Part shown: piece by piece, positions 39,296 to 48,794 of the stretch | How positions within the stretch are numbered: the first letter of the stretch is position 1 | Layout: each line of letters opens with the position of its first letter | NCBI RefSeq assembly: GCF_900115685.1 | Contig: NZ_FOXJ01000007.1 | Location: forward strand, 1-64,000 | Direction: 5' to 3' | Origin: Variovorax sp. 770b2 | GTDB lineage: Bacteria; Pseudomonadota; Gammaproteobacteria; Burkholderiales; Burkholderiaceae_C | DNA length: 64,000 bases | Position numbers and translations under genes: made by a program | The notes under the pieces: generated by a model | Told to the model about the DNA's origin: nothing | The model's database searches: none | The model's input: only the letters and a program-made list of their open reading frames with translations

Positions 39296-40590
39296 ACGCG
39301 GCCTCCGCGCATGAGAACCCGGTTCTCGTAGTCGATGCGCAGCACGATCGCCAGCGCGATCATGTTCATCAGGATGGCCGAGCCGCCGAAGCTCATCAGC
39401 GGCAGGGTCAGGCCCTTGGTCGGCAGCGCGCCGAGGTTCACGCCCATGTTGATGAAGGTCTGGAAGCCCAGCCACACGCCGACGCCTTGAGCGACCAGGC
39501 CCGAGAACACCCGGTCCAGCGCGATTGCCTGGCGGCCGATGTGCATGACGCGGCGGGTCAGCCAGAGGAAGAGGCCGATGATCAGCAGCACGCCGACGAG
39601 GCCGAACTCCTCGCCGATCACGGCGAGCAGGAAGTCGGTATGCGCCTCGGGGAGCCAGTGCAGCTTCTCGACGCTGCCGCCCAGGCCCACGCCGAAGATC
39701 TCGCCGCGCCCGATGGCGATCAGCGAGTGCGACAGCTGGTAGCCCTTGCCCAGCGCGTGCTCCTCGCTCCACGGGTCCAGGTACGCGAAGATCCGCTCGC
39801 GGCGCCACGGGCTGCTCGCAACAATGGTGCCGAAGGCCACCACCACGAGCGCCGCGATCACGAAGAACATGCGCGCGTTCACGCCGCCCAGGAACAGGAT
39901 GCCCATGGCGATCACCGCGATCACCATGAAGGCGCCCATGTCGGGCTCGGCCATCACCAGCATGCCGACCACCACCACCGCGATGCCCATCGGCAGCACG
40001 GCGCGGAAGAACCGCTCCTTGATCTCCATCTTGCGCACCATGTAGCTGGCGGCGTAGAGCACCATCGCGAGCTTGGCGAGCTCCGAGGGCTGGAAGCGCA
40101 TGAAGCCCATCGGCAGCCAGCGGCGCGCGCCGTTCACGTTGATGCCGATGTGCGGAATGAGCACCGCCACCAGGAGCAGCAGCGAGGCCACGAAGAGCCA
40201 GGGCGCGGCGCGCTCCCAGGTCTTCATCGGGATCTGGAAGGCCAGCAGCGCGGCCATGAACGCGAACGCCACCGAGGCCGCATGCCGCGTGAGGAAGAAC
40301 GAGGCGCTGTAGCCGGCGCGCGCGAAGCGCGGGTTGTCGGGCAGCGCAATGGAGGCCGAATACACCATCACCAGGCCCCAGGTCAGGAGCGCGACGGTGA
40401 CCCACACCAGCGCCTGGTCGAAGCCCAGCACGCGCATCGGCGTGGCCTTGGTCTGCGAGATGCCGGCGCCGCCCAGGCGCACGGGCAGGTGCACGGGCAG
40501 CGAATCGATGCCGCTGCGGGCGCGCCTGAACCAGCCGCCGAAGCGGCTCGTGCGGGTGTCTGGCGTGGCGCCTGCAGCAGCGGAGTTCAC
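39292..40590 (-). CDS. ftsW: septal peptidoglycan glycosyltransferase FtsW
   Basis: The 432-residue SEDS protein polymerises septal glycan with FtsI. After a ~50-residue cytoplasmic N-terminus come ten helices with 'GINVNGARRWLPMGFMRFQPSELAKLAM', 'VMAEPDMGAFMV' (catalytic Asp), 'GKGYQLSHSLIAIGRGEIFGVGLG' and 'TKGLTLPLMSFGGSA'. It starts at GTG overlapping the murD stop (GTGA), and its stop overlaps murG. Confidence 0.95.
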   Translation of the reverse strand: MNSAAAGATPDTRTSRFGGWFRRARSGIDSLPVHLPVRLGGAGISQTKATPMRVLGFDQALVWVTVALLTWGLVMVYSASIALPDNPRFARAGYSASFFLTRHAASVAFAFMAALLAFQIPMKTWERAAPWLFVASLLLLVAVLIPHIGINVNGARRWLPMGFMRFQPSELAKLAMVLYAASYMVRKMEIKERFFRAVLPMGIAVVVVGMLVMAEPDMGAFMVIAVIAMGILFLGGVNARMFFVIAALVVVAFGTIVASSPWRRERIFAYLDPWSEEHALGKGYQLSHSLIAIGRGEIFGVGLGGSVEKLHWLPEAHTDFLLAVIGEEFGLVGVLLIIGLFLWLTRRVMHIGRQAIALDRVFSGLVAQGVGVWLGFQTFINMGVNLGALPTKGLTLPLMSFGGSAILMNMIALAIVLRIDYENRVLMRGGRV

Positions 40591-42824
40591 AGCGTTTCCT
40601 CCGGGGACGAACCGTCGATCGACATGCCGCGCGGGTTGTCCGCGAGCGCCTGCACGACTTCGCGGAACACTTCCGCGCGGTGTTCGTAGTCGTTGAACAT
40701 GTCGAAGCTCGCACAGGCCGGTGACAGCAGCACGGCATCGCCCGGGTTGGCGCGCGCGGCGGCGAGCCTCACGGCCTCTTCCATCGAGGCGGCATGCATC
40801 AGCGAGACACCGGTGTTCGCCAGCGCGGCTTCGATCAGCGGCGCATCGCGGCCGATCAGCACGACGGCGCGCGCGTGCTGGGCGACGGGCGCTGCGAGCG
40901 GCTCGAAGTCCTGGCCCTTGCCCTCGCCGCCGAGGATGACGACCACGCGGCGGTCTTCGCCCAGGCCATTCAGCGCGGCGACCGTCGCACCGACGTTGGT
41001 GCCCTTGCTGTCGTCGAAGTACTCGACGTCGTCGATCAGCGCGATGGGCTCCACGCGGTGCGGCTCGCCGCGGTATTCGCGCAGGCCGTAGAGCATCGGG
41101 CCGAGCGGGCAGTCGGCGGCGCTGGCCAGCGCGAGCGCGGCCAGTGCGTTCATGGCGTTGTGGCGGCCGCGGATGCGCAACGCGTCGGCGGGCATCAGGC
41201 GCTGGAAGAAGATTTCTTCCTCGACCACGGCGCCACGCTTGCGCTTCTGCGTTTCGTCGGCTTCGAGCGCGCGCACGAGCCAGGCGACGCCGTTGATGCG
41301 CTCGATGCCGTAGTCGCCCGGGCGCAGCGGCATCGTGCCGCCGAAGGTGACGTGCGCGCGGATCAGCGGGCGCTGCAGCTTCACGCGCACCGGCGGCGGC
41401 AGCATCGCCATCACGCCGGCGTCGTCGCGGTTGAGCACCAGCAGGCCTTGCGCGCCGAAGATGCGCGCCTTGGCCGCCGCGTAGGCCGGCATGTCGCCGT
41501 GCCAGTCGAGGTGGTCCTGCGTGAGGTTGAGCACGGTGGCGGCGGTCGGCTCGAAGCCCTGCACGCCGTCCAGCTGGAAGCTGGAGAGCTCCAGCACCCA
41601 GACATCGGGCAGCGTCCGGGCATCGATGTGCGCGGCCAGCGTGTCCAGCAGCGTCGGGCCGATGTTGCCGGCGACAGCCACGCTTTTGCCGGCGCGCTCG
41701 ACCAGTTGGCCGGTGAGCGCGGTGACGGTGGTCTTGCCGTTGGTGCCGGTGATGGCGAGCACCGCGGGGGTGTAGCCCTTGGGTGCGGGCGGCTCCTCGA
41801 TCGGCACCAGCGGGAGCTGGGCCGTCGGCTCTTCTTCCACCGCGGCGGACGCCGGGTTGGTGGCGGAGAGTTCGGCGATCTTGGCGACGAAGTCGGCGGC
41901 CTCGCGGGCGGCCGTGGGGACGTAGGGCTTGCCGGTAGCTGGCAGCCTGGAACCCGTGGCGGGTGCAACTGCCGGCGCCGATGCCGTCGATTCGGGTGCG
42001 GCGTCGGTCGCTTCGGCGGCCGGTGCGGCTGTTTCGGCGGCGGAGGCGGATTCCTCCGCGGGCGGGGAAAGCGGAACGCTCAGCGAGGGATCGCGCGGCA
42101 TCGCCTCCGCCATCGCCGGGACTGTGGGCTCGGGTTCGGCGTCGGTCGCTTCCGTGCTTTCGGGTGCAGCAGCGGGCTCGGCAGCCGGCGCGGGCACTTC
42201 CGCCGTTTCCGTCGTTTCTGCGGCTTCGGGCACTTCGGTCGCGGCAGGCGCGACCGCGTCGGCTTCTGCCTGTTCGGTGACGGCGGGCACTTCGGGGGCG
42301 GCCGGGATTTCGGCCACTTCGGCAGCATCGGCAGGCGTGGCTTCCGTCGGCTCGACGGTCAAGGCCAGTTCAGCCTGCGCGTCGGGCAGCACGGGCTCAG
42401 GTTCTGCGGGCGTTTCCGCCGCCGGCGCTTGCGCCGCTTCGGGCTCGGCCTCGGCGATTTCCACTACCGGCACTTCGACCGTCCGCAAATCCAGCAGCGC
42501 GCGCGCGAAGAGATCCAGCTCGCCGCCGACCGTGAGGCCCACGGCCCGCGCCGCGTCGACGACCGGCGCAATGGTCGCGGGCGCGAGGCCCGGCGAGCGG
42601 TACACCGCGCGAATGGCCGTGCCTTCGATCAGCGCGGCCGAGAACGGCCCGCCGATGAACGTCACCCCGGGCAACTCCGCCTGCAGCGTCACGAGCGCGG
42701 CGGGCGCCTCGCGCGTGTCCGCCACGGTCACGACCGCACCGTGGCGCGCGCACCAGCGCGTCATCGCCAACCCGGACGCACCGAGGCCGAGGATGAGGAC
42801 GGGGAGGTCTTTCAGATGCCGCAT
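40587..42824 (-). CDS. murD: UDP-N-acetylmuramoyl-L-alanine--D-glutamate ligase with a ~240-aa disordered insertion
   Basis: This MurD is 745 residues, against about 440-510 usually. Domain 1 ('LILGLGASGLAMTRWC', 'SPGLAP', 'GELDLFARAL') ends near residue 112. The ATPase domain resumes at 'YTPAVLAITGTNGKTTVTAL' (residue 351 on), followed by 'LELSSFQLDG', 'NLTQDHLDWHGDMPAYAAAK', 'IRGRHNAMNALAAL', 'FDDSKGTNVGATVAAL' and 'LLSPACASFDMF'. Between them lies an Ala/Glu/Pro/Thr-rich acidic stretch without hydrophobic core, where relatives have a linker of a few residues. All catalytic motifs are intact and the frame is unbroken, so the enzyme should work. Confidence 0.95.
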   Translation of the reverse strand: MRHLKDLPVLILGLGASGLAMTRWCARHGAVVTVADTREAPAALVTLQAELPGVTFIGGPFSAALIEGTAIRAVYRSPGLAPATIAPVVDAARAVGLTVGGELDLFARALLDLRTVEVPVVEIAEAEPEAAQAPAAETPAEPEPVLPDAQAELALTVEPTEATPADAAEVAEIPAAPEVPAVTEQAEADAVAPAATEVPEAAETTETAEVPAPAAEPAAAPESTEATDAEPEPTVPAMAEAMPRDPSLSVPLSPPAEESASAAETAAPAAEATDAAPESTASAPAVAPATGSRLPATGKPYVPTAAREAADFVAKIAELSATNPASAAVEEEPTAQLPLVPIEEPPAPKGYTPAVLAITGTNGKTTVTALTGQLVERAGKSVAVAGNIGPTLLDTLAAHIDARTLPDVWVLELSSFQLDGVQGFEPTAATVLNLTQDHLDWHGDMPAYAAAKARIFGAQGLLVLNRDDAGVMAMLPPPVRVKLQRPLIRAHVTFGGTMPLRPGDYGIERINGVAWLVRALEADETQKRKRGAVVEEEIFFQRLMPADALRIRGRHNAMNALAALALASAADCPLGPMLYGLREYRGEPHRVEPIALIDDVEYFDDSKGTNVGATVAALNGLGEDRRVVVILGGEGKGQDFEPLAAPVAQHARAVVLIGRDAPLIEAALANTGVSLMHAASMEEAVRLAAARANPGDAVLLSPACASFDMFNDYEHRAEVFREVVQALADNPRGMSIDGSSPEETL
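41775..42488 (-). other. low-complexity insertion within murD
   Basis: This segment encodes residues about 113-350 of MurD. It is dominated by Ala, Glu, Pro, Thr and Val in irregular 'AEVPAPAAEPAAAP'-like runs and is strongly acidic. No frameshift or repeat-unit periodicity is obvious. It sits exactly at the hinge between the UDP-binding and ATPase domains. Confidence 0.88.
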
Positions 42825-42837
42825 GTGCTTTTTCTTC

Positions 42838-44016
42838 TCACCGCAGCTTCAGCGTCGAAAGGCCCACGAGGCACAGGAGCATCGTGATGATCCAGAAGCG
42901 CACCACGACCTGCGTCTCGCGCCAGCCGCTCTTCTCGAAGTGGTGGTGCAGCGGTGCCATCTTGAGCACGCGCCGGCCCTCGCCGTAGCGCTTCTTCGTG
43001 TACTTGAAGTACATGACCTGCGCCATCACCGAGATCGCCTCGACCACGAAGATGCCGCCCATGATGAAGAACACGATCTCCTGGCGCACGATGACCGCGA
43101 TGGTGCCCAGCGCGCCGCCGAGCGCGAGCGCGCCCACGTCGCCCATGAAGACCTGCGCCGGATGCGTGTTGAACCAGAGGAACGCCAGGCCCGCGCCAGC
43201 CATCGCCGAGCAGAACACCAGCAACTCGCCCGAGCCCGGGATGTTGGGGAACAGCAGGTACTTGGAGTACACCGCGCTGCCCGTGACGTAGGCGAACACG
43301 CCCAGCGCCGAGCCCACCATCACCACCGGCATGATCGCCAGGCCGTCCAGGCCGTCGGTCAGGTTGACCGCGTTGCTCGCGCCCACGATCACCAGGTATG
43401 TGAGGATCACGAAGCCGATGCCGCCCAGCGGATAGCTCACTTCCTTGAAGAAGGGGACCAGGAGGTTGATCTTGGGCGGAAAGTCAAGGTCGAACCCCGA
43501 CTGCACCCAGGCGAAGAACAGCTGCAGCACGCGCCAGTTGGAGCTTTCTGAAATGCTGAAGAGCAGGTAGAAGCCCGCGAGCAGGCCGACCACCGACTGC
43601 CAGAAATACTTCTCGCGCGAGCGCATGCCCTCGGGGTCCTTGCGCACCACCTTGCGCCAGTCGTCGACCCAGCCGATGGCGCCGAAACCCATCGTCACCC
43701 ACAGCACGATCCACACGAAGCGGTTGGAAATGTCGAACCACAGGAGCGTGGCGAAGGCGATGGCGAACAGCACCAGCACGCCGCCCATGGTGGGCGTGCC
43801 GCTCTTGGTGAGGTGCGTTTCCATGCCGTAGCCGCGAATCGGCTGGCCGATCTTGAGCGCGGCGAGGCGGCGGATCACGTAGGGGCCGGCCACCAGGCCG
43901 ACCACGAGCGCGGTCACCGCAGCCATCAGCGCGCGGAAGGTGAGGTACTGGAAGACGCGCAGAAACCCGAACTCGGGCGAGAGCGTCTGCAGCCATTGGG
44001 CGAGGGTCAGCAGCAT
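42838..44016 (-). CDS. mraY: phospho-N-acetylmuramoyl-pentapeptide transferase MraY
   Basis: The 392-residue ten-helix enzyme makes lipid I from UDP-MurNAc-pentapeptide and undecaprenyl phosphate. 'GTPTMGGVLVL', 'GAIGWVDDWRKV' (the Asp-Asp pair), 'NAVNLTDGLDGLA' and 'FMGDVGALALGGALG' are catalytic or magnesium-binding motifs; 'PLHHHFEKSGW' is the HHH loop. It lies 22 bp after murF and 13 bp before murD. Confidence 0.97.
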   Translation of the reverse strand: MLLTLAQWLQTLSPEFGFLRVFQYLTFRALMAAVTALVVGLVAGPYVIRRLAALKIGQPIRGYGMETHLTKSGTPTMGGVLVLFAIAFATLLWFDISNRFVWIVLWVTMGFGAIGWVDDWRKVVRKDPEGMRSREKYFWQSVVGLLAGFYLLFSISESSNWRVLQLFFAWVQSGFDLDFPPKINLLVPFFKEVSYPLGGIGFVILTYLVIVGASNAVNLTDGLDGLAIMPVVMVGSALGVFAYVTGSAVYSKYLLFPNIPGSGELLVFCSAMAGAGLAFLWFNTHPAQVFMGDVGALALGGALGTIAVIVRQEIVFFIMGGIFVVEAISVMAQVMYFKYTKKRYGEGRRVLKMAPLHHHFEKSGWRETQVVVRFWIITMLLCLVGLSTLKLR

Positions 44017-44038
44017 GGTGTATCGCGCGGCTCATGCG

Positions 44039-45478
44039 TCATGACCGGCCTCCTTTTGTTGTTTTGGGGTGTGACTGGGCGAGATCGCCAATCGCCTGCA
44101 CCACGCGCTCCATCTTCATGAAGCGCGAGCCCTTCACCAGTACGCTGCCGACCAGCGGCAGGCGCGCCAGCACGGCGGCGTGCAGTGCGTCGTAGTCGCC
44201 GAAATGACGGCCGTTGTCCGCATCCCCGAAGGCCGCGACGGTGTGCGCGGTCTCCGTGCCGAGCGTGTAGACGGCCTCGATGCCGCGCTGCCTTGCCCAG
44301 GCGCCGACCTCGGCGTGGAACTCGGGCGCGCGGTCGCCCACCTCGCCCATGTCGCCGAGCACCAGGAGACGCGGACCGGGCAGGCCCGCGAGCACGTCGA
44401 TGGCGGCGATCACGGAATCGGGGTTGGCGTTGTAGCTGTCGTCCACCAGCGTGAGCGTGTGCTTGTTCGACAGCACGACTTCGCTGGCCCTGGAGCGGCC
44501 CTTGACCGGCTCGAAGGCCGACAGGCCGATGGCGATGCGCTCGATCGGCACGCCCGCGGCGAGCGCGCAGGCGGTGGCCGCCAGCGCGTTGCCCACGTTG
44601 TGGCGGCCGGCGATGTGCAGTTGCGCGTCGAAGGCGCCCAGCGGCGTGCGGATGCGCACGGCCCAGGCGCCCTGCTTCCATTCGGCGCTGTCCAGCGAGA
44701 TGTCGGCGCCCGCGTCTTCGCCGAAGGTCATGCAGCGGCGGGAACCTCCGTCGTGCGCCATGTCGGTCCACAGCGGCGTGAAGGTGTCGCCATACGGGAA
44801 GACAGCCGTGCCGTCGTCGGGCAGCACCGCGAACACGGCGGCGTTCTCGATGGCGACCGCCTCGACGGTGGCCATGAATTCCTGGTGCTCGCGCTGGGCG
44901 TTGTTGACCAGCGCGATGGTCGGGCGCGAGATGGCGGCCAGCCGCGCGATCTCGCCCGGATGGTTCATGCCCAGCTCCAGCACCGCGTGCTGGTGGCGCG
45001 CCCGCAGGCGCAGCAGCGTGAGCGGCACGCCGATCTCGTTGTTGAAGTTGCCGGCCGTGGCCAGCGCGCGGTCGGCACGGAAGGCGACGAGGATCGCCGC
45101 GATCATCTGCGTGACGGTGGTCTTGCCGTTGCTGCCGGTGACGGCGATGAGCGGCAATTCGAACTGCGCGCGCCAGCCCGCGCCGAGCGCGCCGAGCGCC
45201 GCCAGCGAGTCGGGTACTTCGAGGCCCGCGAGGCCGGCGGCTTCGAGGCCGTGATGGGCGATGGCCGCGACTGCGCCCTGCTCCCTGGCCTGCGCCAGGA
45301 AATCGTTCGCGTCGAAACGTTCGCCCTTGAGCGCGACGAACAGGTCGCCCTGCGCCAGCGTGCGGGTGTCGGTGTGCACGCGCGCGATGACCGTCGCCGG
45401 GTCGCCCACGAGGCGCGAACCGGGAATCCATTGCTGGGCCTGGGCGAGCGTCAGGTCGAGCGGCGTCATATCGCTCAT
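44039..45478 (-). CDS. murF: UDP-MurNAc-tripeptide--D-alanyl-D-alanine ligase
   Basis: The 479-residue Mur ligase adds D-Ala-D-Ala to the tripeptide precursor. 'DTRTLAQGDLFVALKGERFDAND' is the N-terminal substrate domain; 'IAVTGSNGKTTVTQMIAA' the P-loop; 'LELGMNHPGEI', 'HNVGNALAA' and 'LVDDSYNANPDS' are family motifs. The start overlaps the murE stop (ATGA). Confidence 0.97.
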   Translation of the reverse strand: MSDMTPLDLTLAQAQQWIPGSRLVGDPATVIARVHTDTRTLAQGDLFVALKGERFDANDFLAQAREQGAVAAIAHHGLEAAGLAGLEVPDSLAALGALGAGWRAQFELPLIAVTGSNGKTTVTQMIAAILVAFRADRALATAGNFNNEIGVPLTLLRLRARHQHAVLELGMNHPGEIARLAAISRPTIALVNNAQREHQEFMATVEAVAIENAAVFAVLPDDGTAVFPYGDTFTPLWTDMAHDGGSRRCMTFGEDAGADISLDSAEWKQGAWAVRIRTPLGAFDAQLHIAGRHNVGNALAATACALAAGVPIERIAIGLSAFEPVKGRSRASEVVLSNKHTLTLVDDSYNANPDSVIAAIDVLAGLPGPRLLVLGDMGEVGDRAPEFHAEVGAWARQRGIEAVYTLGTETAHTVAAFGDADNGRHFGDYDALHAAVLARLPLVGSVLVKGSRFMKMERVVQAIGDLAQSHPKTTKGGRS

Positions 45479-47037
45479 GCCGCACCTCGTTTCGTCAGCG
45501 CATCCATTGCATGGGCCCTGTCGGAGAACGGCAGGCGCTGGCCCGCGATTTCCTGCCAGGCCTCGTGGCCCTTGCCGGCGATCAGCACCACGTCTTCTGG
45601 CGCGGCCTGCGCGATCGCATCGGCGATGGCGGCGGCGCGGTCGGGCTGCACCTGGGCAGCGTCGGAGCGCGAGAAGCCGCGCAGCACCTGGCTGATGATC
45701 GCGTCGGGCTTTTCGCTGCGCGGGTTGTCGCTGGTCACGACGACGTGGTCGGCCTGGCGCTCGGCGACGGCGGCCATCATCGGGCGCTTGATCGGGTCGC
45801 GGTCGCCGCCGCAGCCGAACAGGCACCAGAGCGCGCCGCCGCGCTGCTGCGCCAGCGGGCGCAGGCCGGCGAGCGCCTTGTCGAGGGCGTCGGGCGTGTG
45901 CGCGTAGTCGACGACCGCGAGCGGCGCATGGCCGCCGATGCTCACGCGCTCCATGCGGCCCGGCACGCTCGTGAGATTGGCGCAAGCCGCCACCGCCTGC
46001 GACAGCGAAAGCCCCAGCGCGCGCAGCGTACCCAGCACGCCGAGCAGATTGGCCACGTTGTACTGGCCGATGAGGCCGGTGGACAGACGCTCGACCGACG
46101 CGGTGCCGTGCTCGGCCACCGAGAACTGCAGGCCCTGCGCGTCGTAGCCGATGTCGCGCGCCACGAGGCGCGCCGCCTTGCCGCCGGCTGACACCGTCCA
46201 GACGTCGAGCGCGCCGATGCCGGCGTCCACGAGGTTGGCGCACAGGCTGGCGCCGTGCATGTCGTCGATGTTGATGACCGCGGCGCGCAGGCCCGGCCAG
46301 CGGAACAGCTCGGCCTTGGCTTCCCAGTAGGCATCCATGCTGCCGTGGTAGTCGAGGTGGTCCTGCGTGAAATTGGTGAAGACCGCGACCGCGATCCGCG
46401 CGCCGTCGAGCCGGCGTTCGGCGATGCCGATCGACGAGGCCTCGATGGCGCAGGCGCCGAAGCCGTGCGCGACCATGTCGCGCAATGCGCCCTGCATCAT
46501 CACGGGGTCGGGCGTGGTGAGGCCGGTGTAGGTGAGCTCGGGCGGCACGCCGATGCCCAGCGTGCCCATCACGGCGCAGGGCGACGGCGCACCGCGCTCC
46601 ATGGTGCCGTCGGGCCGCATCGCGCGAACGCCGCCGGCCGCACGCAGCGAGGAAAGCGATTCGGCCAGCCACCACGCGGTGGAGGTCTTGCCGTTGGTGC
46701 CGGTCACGGCCAGCACGTCGAGCAGCGCGGAGGGGTTGTCGTGGAAGGCCGAGGCGATCGGGCCGGTGGCCGCCTTCAGGCCCGGGTAGGCCGCGATGCG
46801 GTCGCTGTATTCACTTTGATCGAAGCCGAAGGCATCGACGCCTTCGTACTCGACCAGGCAGGCCGCGGCGCCCTGCGCCAGCGCGGCGGCCACGTGCTTG
46901 CGCCCGTCGGTCGCGGCACCGGGCCAGGCGATGAAGCCATCGCCCGCGCCCACCGGCCGGCTGTCGGCATGCAGCGCACCCTGCACGCGCGCCTTGAGCC
47001 ACTGCGCGGCCAGTTGGGGAGATGTGAGTGTCAGCAT
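45475..47037 (-). CDS. murE: UDP-MurNAc-L-alanyl-D-glutamate--2,6-diaminopimelate ligase
   Basis: The 520-residue ligase adds meso-diaminopimelate. 'LAVTGTNGKTSTAWWLAE' is the P-loop and 'NFTQDHLDYHGSMDAYWEAK' the carbamylated-Lys region. The motif 'SDNPRSEKP' (DNPR) marks specificity for meso-DAP and not L-Lys. The dapF gene near the right end makes this substrate. It starts two bases after the ftsI stop. Confidence 0.97.
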   Translation of the reverse strand: MLTLTSPQLAAQWLKARVQGALHADSRPVGAGDGFIAWPGAATDGRKHVAAALAQGAAACLVEYEGVDAFGFDQSEYSDRIAAYPGLKAATGPIASAFHDNPSALLDVLAVTGTNGKTSTAWWLAESLSSLRAAGGVRAMRPDGTMERGAPSPCAVMGTLGIGVPPELTYTGLTTPDPVMMQGALRDMVAHGFGACAIEASSIGIAERRLDGARIAVAVFTNFTQDHLDYHGSMDAYWEAKAELFRWPGLRAAVINIDDMHGASLCANLVDAGIGALDVWTVSAGGKAARLVARDIGYDAQGLQFSVAEHGTASVERLSTGLIGQYNVANLLGVLGTLRALGLSLSQAVAACANLTSVPGRMERVSIGGHAPLAVVDYAHTPDALDKALAGLRPLAQQRGGALWCLFGCGGDRDPIKRPMMAAVAERQADHVVVTSDNPRSEKPDAIISQVLRGFSRSDAAQVQPDRAAAIADAIAQAAPEDVVLIAGKGHEAWQEIAGQRLPFSDRAHAMDALTKRGAA

Positions 47038-47039
47038 GC

Positions 47040-48794
47040 TCAGAAGCTCTCGTCGACGCCCTGCGTCATCACAAGGGGTTTGACCGCCAGATCGGGCGCG
47101 ACGTTCATCATGCGCAGCGTCTGCTGCACGACTTCGCTGAACACGGGCGCCGCGGCGACGCCGCCGAAATACTGGCCGTCGCTGGGCTCGTCGATCATCA
47201 CCGCGACGATGATGCGCGGCTTCTCGATGGGCGCCATGCCGGTGAACCAGGCGCGGTACTTGTTGCTCGCGTAGCCCTTGCCGACCTGCTTGTGGGCCGT
47301 GCCCGACTTGCCGCCGACCGAGTAGCCGACCGTCTGCGCGCGCGTGCCGGTGCCGCCGGGGCCGGCGGCCATCTGCAGCATCTTGCGCACGGCCAGCGCG
47401 TTGGAGGGCGAGAACACCCGCACGCCGACCGGCGCCTCGGTGGTCTTCAGGATGGTGACGGGAATGATCGAGCCGTCGTGCGCGAACGAGGTGTACGAAT
47501 GCGCCATCTGGAACAGCGACGCCGACAGGCCGTAGCCGTAGGCCATGGTGGCCTGCTCGACCGGCTTCCAGGTCTTCCACGGGCGCAGCCGCCCGGTGAC
47601 CGCGCCGGGGAACTGGATCTGCGGCTTCTGGCCGTAGCCGAGCGCGGTGTAGGTGTCCCACATCTCGTGCGGGGTCATCTTCTGCGCGATCTTGAGCGCG
47701 CCGACGTTGCTCGACTTCTGGATCACGCCCTCGACCGTGAGCGTGCCGTAGTTGTGGGTGTCGCTGATGGTGAAGCCGCCGATCTGGTAGCGGCCGGGGC
47801 CGGTTTCGATGAGCGTGGAGGGCTTCACGCGGCCGGCTTCCAGCGCCATGCCGACGGTGATGGGCTTCATCGTCGAGCCGGGCTCGAAGGTGTCGGTGAC
47901 GGCGCGGTTGCGCAGCTGTTCGCCGGTGAGATTCTGGCGCTTGTCGGGCACGTAGCTCGGATAGTTGGCCAGCGCCAGCACCTCGCCGGTGATGGAGTCG
48001 AGCACCACCACGCTGCCGGCCTTGGCCTTGCGCGCCGTCACCGCGTCGCGCAGCTTCTGGTAGGCGAAGAACTGCACCTTGCTGTCCACGCTCAGCTGGA
48101 TGTCCTGGCCATCGAGCGGCGGCACGATGTCGCCCACGCCCTCGACCACGCGGCCCAGGCGGTCCTTGATGACGCGGCGCGAACCCGCCTTGCCGGCCAG
48201 TTCCTTGTTGAACGCAAGCTCGATGCCTTCCTGCCCGCTGTCTTCCACATTGGTGAAGCCGACCACGTGCGCGGCCGCCTCGCCCTCGGGGTACTGGCGC
48301 TTGTATTCCTTGCGCTGGTAGATGCCCTTCAGGTTCATCGCGGCGATCTGCTTGGCGATGGGCTCGTCGACCTGGCGCTTGATCCAGACGAAGGTCTTGT
48401 CCTCGTCCTGCAGCTTCTTGTCGAAATCCTTCTGCGGCATCTCCAGGAGCTTGGCCACCTGCTTGAGCTTGGCGCGCACCTCGGGGTCGTCGCGCTCGAT
48501 GTCTTCCGGAATGGCCCAGATGCTGGGTGCCACCACGCTGGAGGCCAGGATGAGGCCGTTGCGGTCCAGGATGCGGCCGCGGTTGGCCGGCAGCTCCAGC
48601 GTGCGCGCAAAGCGCACCTCGCCCTGCCGCTGGAAGAAGCTGTTGTTGAAGACCTGCACATAGGCAGCCCGCGCCGCCAGCATGACGAAGCCGAAGGCGA
48701 TGCCCGCGACAATGAACTTGCTGCGCCACACCGGCGTCTTGCTCGCGAGCAAGGGGCTGGTGGTGTAGCGCACGCTGCGGTCGCTGCGGCTCAT
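47040..48794 (-). CDS. ftsI: septal peptidoglycan transpeptidase FtsI (PBP3)
   Basis: The 584-residue class B penicillin-binding protein cross-links septal peptidoglycan. A short basic N-terminus and one membrane helix (about 27-46) precede the pedestal domain ('NRGRILDRNGLILA'). Catalytic motifs are Ser307-x-x-Lys310 ('FEPGSTMKPITVG'), 'KSSNVGALK' (SxN) and 'GGKSGTAHKQVG' (KSG). Its start overlaps the ftsL stop (ATGA). Confidence 0.97.
   Translation of the reverse strand: MSRSDRSVRYTTSPLLASKTPVWRSKFIVAGIAFGFVMLAARAAYVQVFNNSFFQRQGEVRFARTLELPANRGRILDRNGLILASSVVAPSIWAIPEDIERDDPEVRAKLKQVAKLLEMPQKDFDKKLQDEDKTFVWIKRQVDEPIAKQIAAMNLKGIYQRKEYKRQYPEGEAAAHVVGFTNVEDSGQEGIELAFNKELAGKAGSRRVIKDRLGRVVEGVGDIVPPLDGQDIQLSVDSKVQFFAYQKLRDAVTARKAKAGSVVVLDSITGEVLALANYPSYVPDKRQNLTGEQLRNRAVTDTFEPGSTMKPITVGMALEAGRVKPSTLIETGPGRYQIGGFTISDTHNYGTLTVEGVIQKSSNVGALKIAQKMTPHEMWDTYTALGYGQKPQIQFPGAVTGRLRPWKTWKPVEQATMAYGYGLSASLFQMAHSYTSFAHDGSIIPVTILKTTEAPVGVRVFSPSNALAVRKMLQMAAGPGGTGTRAQTVGYSVGGKSGTAHKQVGKGYASNKYRAWFTGMAPIEKPRIIVAVMIDEPSDGQYFGGVAAAPVFSEVVQQTLRMMNVAPDLAVKPLVMTQGVDESF

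Noticed and set aside
40794..43551. Gly- and Ser/Ala-rich plus-strand frames opposite murD
   Set aside because: They are complements of the Ala/Glu/Pro-rich insertion codons. No start signals or domains are present.
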